Positions 62,702 to 64,000 of a DNA stretch of 64,000 bases are shown here, piece by piece. The stretch covers positions 1-64,000 of the forward strand of contig JAFUQQ010000050.1 in the NCBI GenBank assembly GCA_017472285.1. The letters are read 5' to 3'. The notes beneath the pieces were generated by a model that searched no databases, was not told where the DNA came from, and worked only from the letters and a program-made list of their open reading frames with translations. A program made the translations under genes and the position numbers. The stretch's first letter is position 1, and the number at the start of each line of letters is the position of its first letter. The DNA comes from Clostridia bacterium. GTDB taxonomy: Bacteria > Bacillota > Clostridia > Oscillospirales > CAG-272.

Positions 62702-62746
62702 ATCACAAAATGAGATATTGACTTTTATCTCATTTTGTGATAAAAT
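62702..62746 (+). promoter_or_regulatory. Divergent operator and lipoprotein promoter
   Basis: ATCACAAAATGAGAT (62702-62716) is the exact reverse complement of 62727-62741. The plus-strand promoter TTGACT (62718-62723), 17 bp, TAAAAT (62741-62746, TGA extension) lies inside it, so repressor binding would block the -35/-10 region. A TATAAT (62693-62698, minus strand) on the other side could serve the XRE gene. Confidence 0.8.
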
Positions 62747-62772
62747 TATCAAAAAAAAGTGAGGATTTTGTT

Positions 62773-63630
62773 TTGAAAAAAATAATATGTGCCTTTGTAT
62801 TAGGGATTTTGATATTTATTTTTTGCGCTTGCAGCGGTTCTCAAAATGTGCAGTCAAATGCACCCAAGCATCGATGGACTAAATTTTATTATGATGATGA
62901 GATTCATTGGCGTACCTGTTGGGATGAAGGCTGTGATGCAGTCGATCAGGATGAACATTTTACACAGACTCCGATCTGTAAACGTATTCCGCGCTGTGAT
63001 ATTTGCGGGCATCAATATGGCGAGCCGGTTCCGCATCTTTATAATGAAAGCGGAAGTTGTATTCGTTGTGAAGAAAGAGCCCGCGGGGAAGGCTTGTCAT
63101 ATCATCATAATGACGGTTATTATGCTGTATCGGGAATTGGTGAGTGTATTTATCAGGATATTGAAGTATCAGCGGTGCATAACGGCTTGCCTGTAACAGA
63201 AATATATGAACACGCCTTTGCGAAAAATGATATGTTAACCGGCATCATCATTCCTAATTCCGTGCAAAAAATTGGCTGGGGTGCATTCAGTGATTGTGAG
63301 AATTTAAAAAGCGTAAAACTTCCCGAGGGACTTACGAGTATTGAGGGGTATCTTTTTAACGGTTGTCAGTCGCTTTCATTTCTGCAAATTCCGGAAGGTG
63401 TTATTCATATCGGTGACCGCGCCTTTTTTCATTGTGAATCATTAAAGGAAATCGTTCTGCCGTCAACGCTTTCTGTTTTAGACGGCTCGCCATTTTTGTT
63501 TTGTAATTCCTTGAATCATATTGTTTTTAACGGTACGGTTGCACAATGGGATATGATTCAAAAAAATGACCGTTGGATTTCGGCAGAAGTGCTTGTAACT
63601 TGTATCGATGGAGAATTTACTGTTGAATGA
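62773..63630 (+). CDS. BspA-type leucine-rich repeat lipoprotein
   Basis: A 285-aa surface lipoprotein. Signal MKKIICAFVLGILIFIFCAC with Cys20 as lipid site; a His/Cys-rich segment (about 40-105) with CWDEGCD, CKRIPRCDICGHQYG and CIRCEE, a pattern suited to metal binding; then BspA-like LRR units (VTEIYEHAFAKNDMLTGIIIPNSVQKIGWGAFSDCENLKSVKLPEGLTSI and so on, about 140-250). The start is TTG 62773 with GAGGA 7 nt upstream. It probably mediates surface binding. The stop TGA is the start of an R2 repeat. Confidence 0.85.
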   Translation: MKKIICAFVLGILIFIFCACSGSQNVQSNAPKHRWTKFYYDDEIHWRTCWDEGCDAVDQDEHFTQTPICKRIPRCDICGHQYGEPVPHLYNESGSCIRCEERARGEGLSYHHNDGYYAVSGIGECIYQDIEVSAVHNGLPVTEIYEHAFAKNDMLTGIIIPNSVQKIGWGAFSDCENLKSVKLPEGLTSIEGYLFNGCQSLSFLQIPEGVIHIGDRAFFHCESLKEIVLPSTLSVLDGSPFLFCNSLNHIVFNGTVAQWDMIQKNDRWISAEVLVTCIDGEFTVE

Positions 63631-63735
63631 AAAAGCGGGCAACGCCCGCTAGAAGTTGCTCGCCTTTTGAAAGTTTTTCCGCATCCAACCGCGGTCAAAC
63701 GGCGAGGGCGATTTTGAGCAATTTCCTATAATATG
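63628..63735 (+). repeat. R2 repeat, copy 2
   Basis: TGAAAAAGCGGGCAACGCCC, then AGAAGTTGCTCGCC, a variable middle and ACGGCGAGGGCGATTTTGAG followed by CAATTTCCTAT. Same plan as 19350-19465. Its first three bases are the stop codon of the lipoprotein gene. A further GCGGCGAG hairpin-like piece follows at 63740-63780. Confidence 0.7.
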
Positions 63736-63814
63736 AAAAAGCGGCGAGTTTCCGCTCCCAATTTCTCACCTTTTCGGAAATATCCGATTAGGTGGGATTT
63801 TTTTGCAAAAGTTC

Positions 63815-63843
63815 TTGTAAAATCCATATATTTGTGCTATAAT
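63815..63843 (+). promoter_or_regulatory. Promoter reading out of the window
   Basis: TTGTAA (63815-63820), 17 bp, TATAAT (63838-63843) with TGC before the -10. Confidence 0.7.
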
Positions 63844-63849
63844 AAATGT

Positions 63850-64000
63850 GCCACACAATTGAATCAACAAATTTTCACTGGGATAGCTCTCTTTTTATAG
63901 AGGGTTTTTTAACCATGCTTTTTACGTCAATAATGGATTTTGGCAAAAATGCGATTTCCGCTTGACGTAAGAAAGGCATATCCTGATTTTGTTGAGAATT
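63850..64000 (+). other. Structured leader at the window end
   Basis: The predicted transcript contains a small CTCT/AGAG hairpin (about 63882-63901) followed by GGGTTTTTT, and then TTACGTCAA (63922-63930) pairing with TTGACGTAA (63962-63970). A 17-codon frame (ATG 63915 to TGA 63965) could be a leader peptide. AAGAAAGG (63970-63977) may be a Shine-Dalgarno just before the window edge. No known riboswitch class was recognised. Confidence 0.4.

Noticed and set aside
63850..63910. preQ1 or other known riboswitch
   Set aside because: The CTCT/AGAG stem is too short and the conserved A-rich tail and loop of preQ1-I are not present; no other class fits.

Overview
The window looks like chromosomal DNA of an anaerobic, gut-type low- to mid-GC Firmicute of class Clostridia. 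The evidence is an IspH-ribosomal protein S1 fusion, the GGGtGRT family, PduL, YtfJ/GerW, IreB, a superoxide reductase next to a flavodiiron-rubredoxin protein, and a MurE with the DNPR signature of meso-DAP peptidoglycan. Genus cannot be read from the sequence. About 53 protein genes are called. I see no rRNA, tRNA, CRISPR array, prophage or intact transposase gene.

Layout. 0-6.3 kb (minus): HlyD-like adaptor, miaA, a RelE/DinJ-type toxin-antitoxin pair, an unknown 330-aa protein, queA and an acidic unknown. 6.4-10 kb (plus): ireB, lexA, a TIM-barrel isomerase-like protein and an FKBP/trigger-factor-like lipoprotein. 10.4-19.3 kb (plus): lon-engB-M50 protease-scpA-scpB-DUF2953-ytfJ, then a MITE-like element, then dacF-rluB-GNAT. 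19.5-21 kb: prfB and a Cys-rich membrane protein. 21-34 kb (minus): a division and cell-wall (dcw) cluster, rsmH-ftsL-pbp(PASTA)-murE-murF-mraY-ftsW-murG-ftsQ-ftsZ, lacking mraZ, murD, murC and murB. 34.2-36.4 kb: a GH3 glycosidase. 36.5-39.2 kb: an AT-rich two-gene block (lipoprotein and secreted HExxH protein) bounded by a direct repeat. 39.4-44 kb (minus): yhiN-cmk-plsC-ispH/rpsA. 44.4-48.6 kb: an ABC-F protein, then deoB-cdd-ppa. 48.8-55.3 kb (minus): a lyase-like protein, a ZIP transporter and an oxygen-defence set (CoA-disulfide reductase/rhodanese, desulfoferrodoxin, flavodiiron-rubredoxin). 55.5-58 kb: a TetM/EF-G-like GTPase fused to a YacP/Rae1-type NYN nuclease domain. 58.5-62.3 kb: tepA and a membrane protein, then pduL and a NifU-like scaffold-GGGtGRT operon. 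62.4-64 kb: an XRE regulator facing a BspA-type lipoprotein across a palindromic operator.

The gaps hold an unusually rich set of small non-coding repeats. There is a 139-bp sequence present twice, identical and inverted, 48 kb apart. Two elements have terminal inverted repeats and exact target duplications, one nested inside another repeat. There are several hairpin families and a recurrent 'hairpin + CAGnnTGTC' motif downstream of genes. Promoters are easy to read: -35, 17 bp, -10, often with a TGN extension.

The observations I rate highest are the GTPase-NYN fusion, whose two halves would both act at the ribosomal A site, the cluster of DnaA-box-like (or MraZ-like) 9-mers in front of the dcw cluster, the nested MITE network, and the scaffold/GGGtGRT operon.
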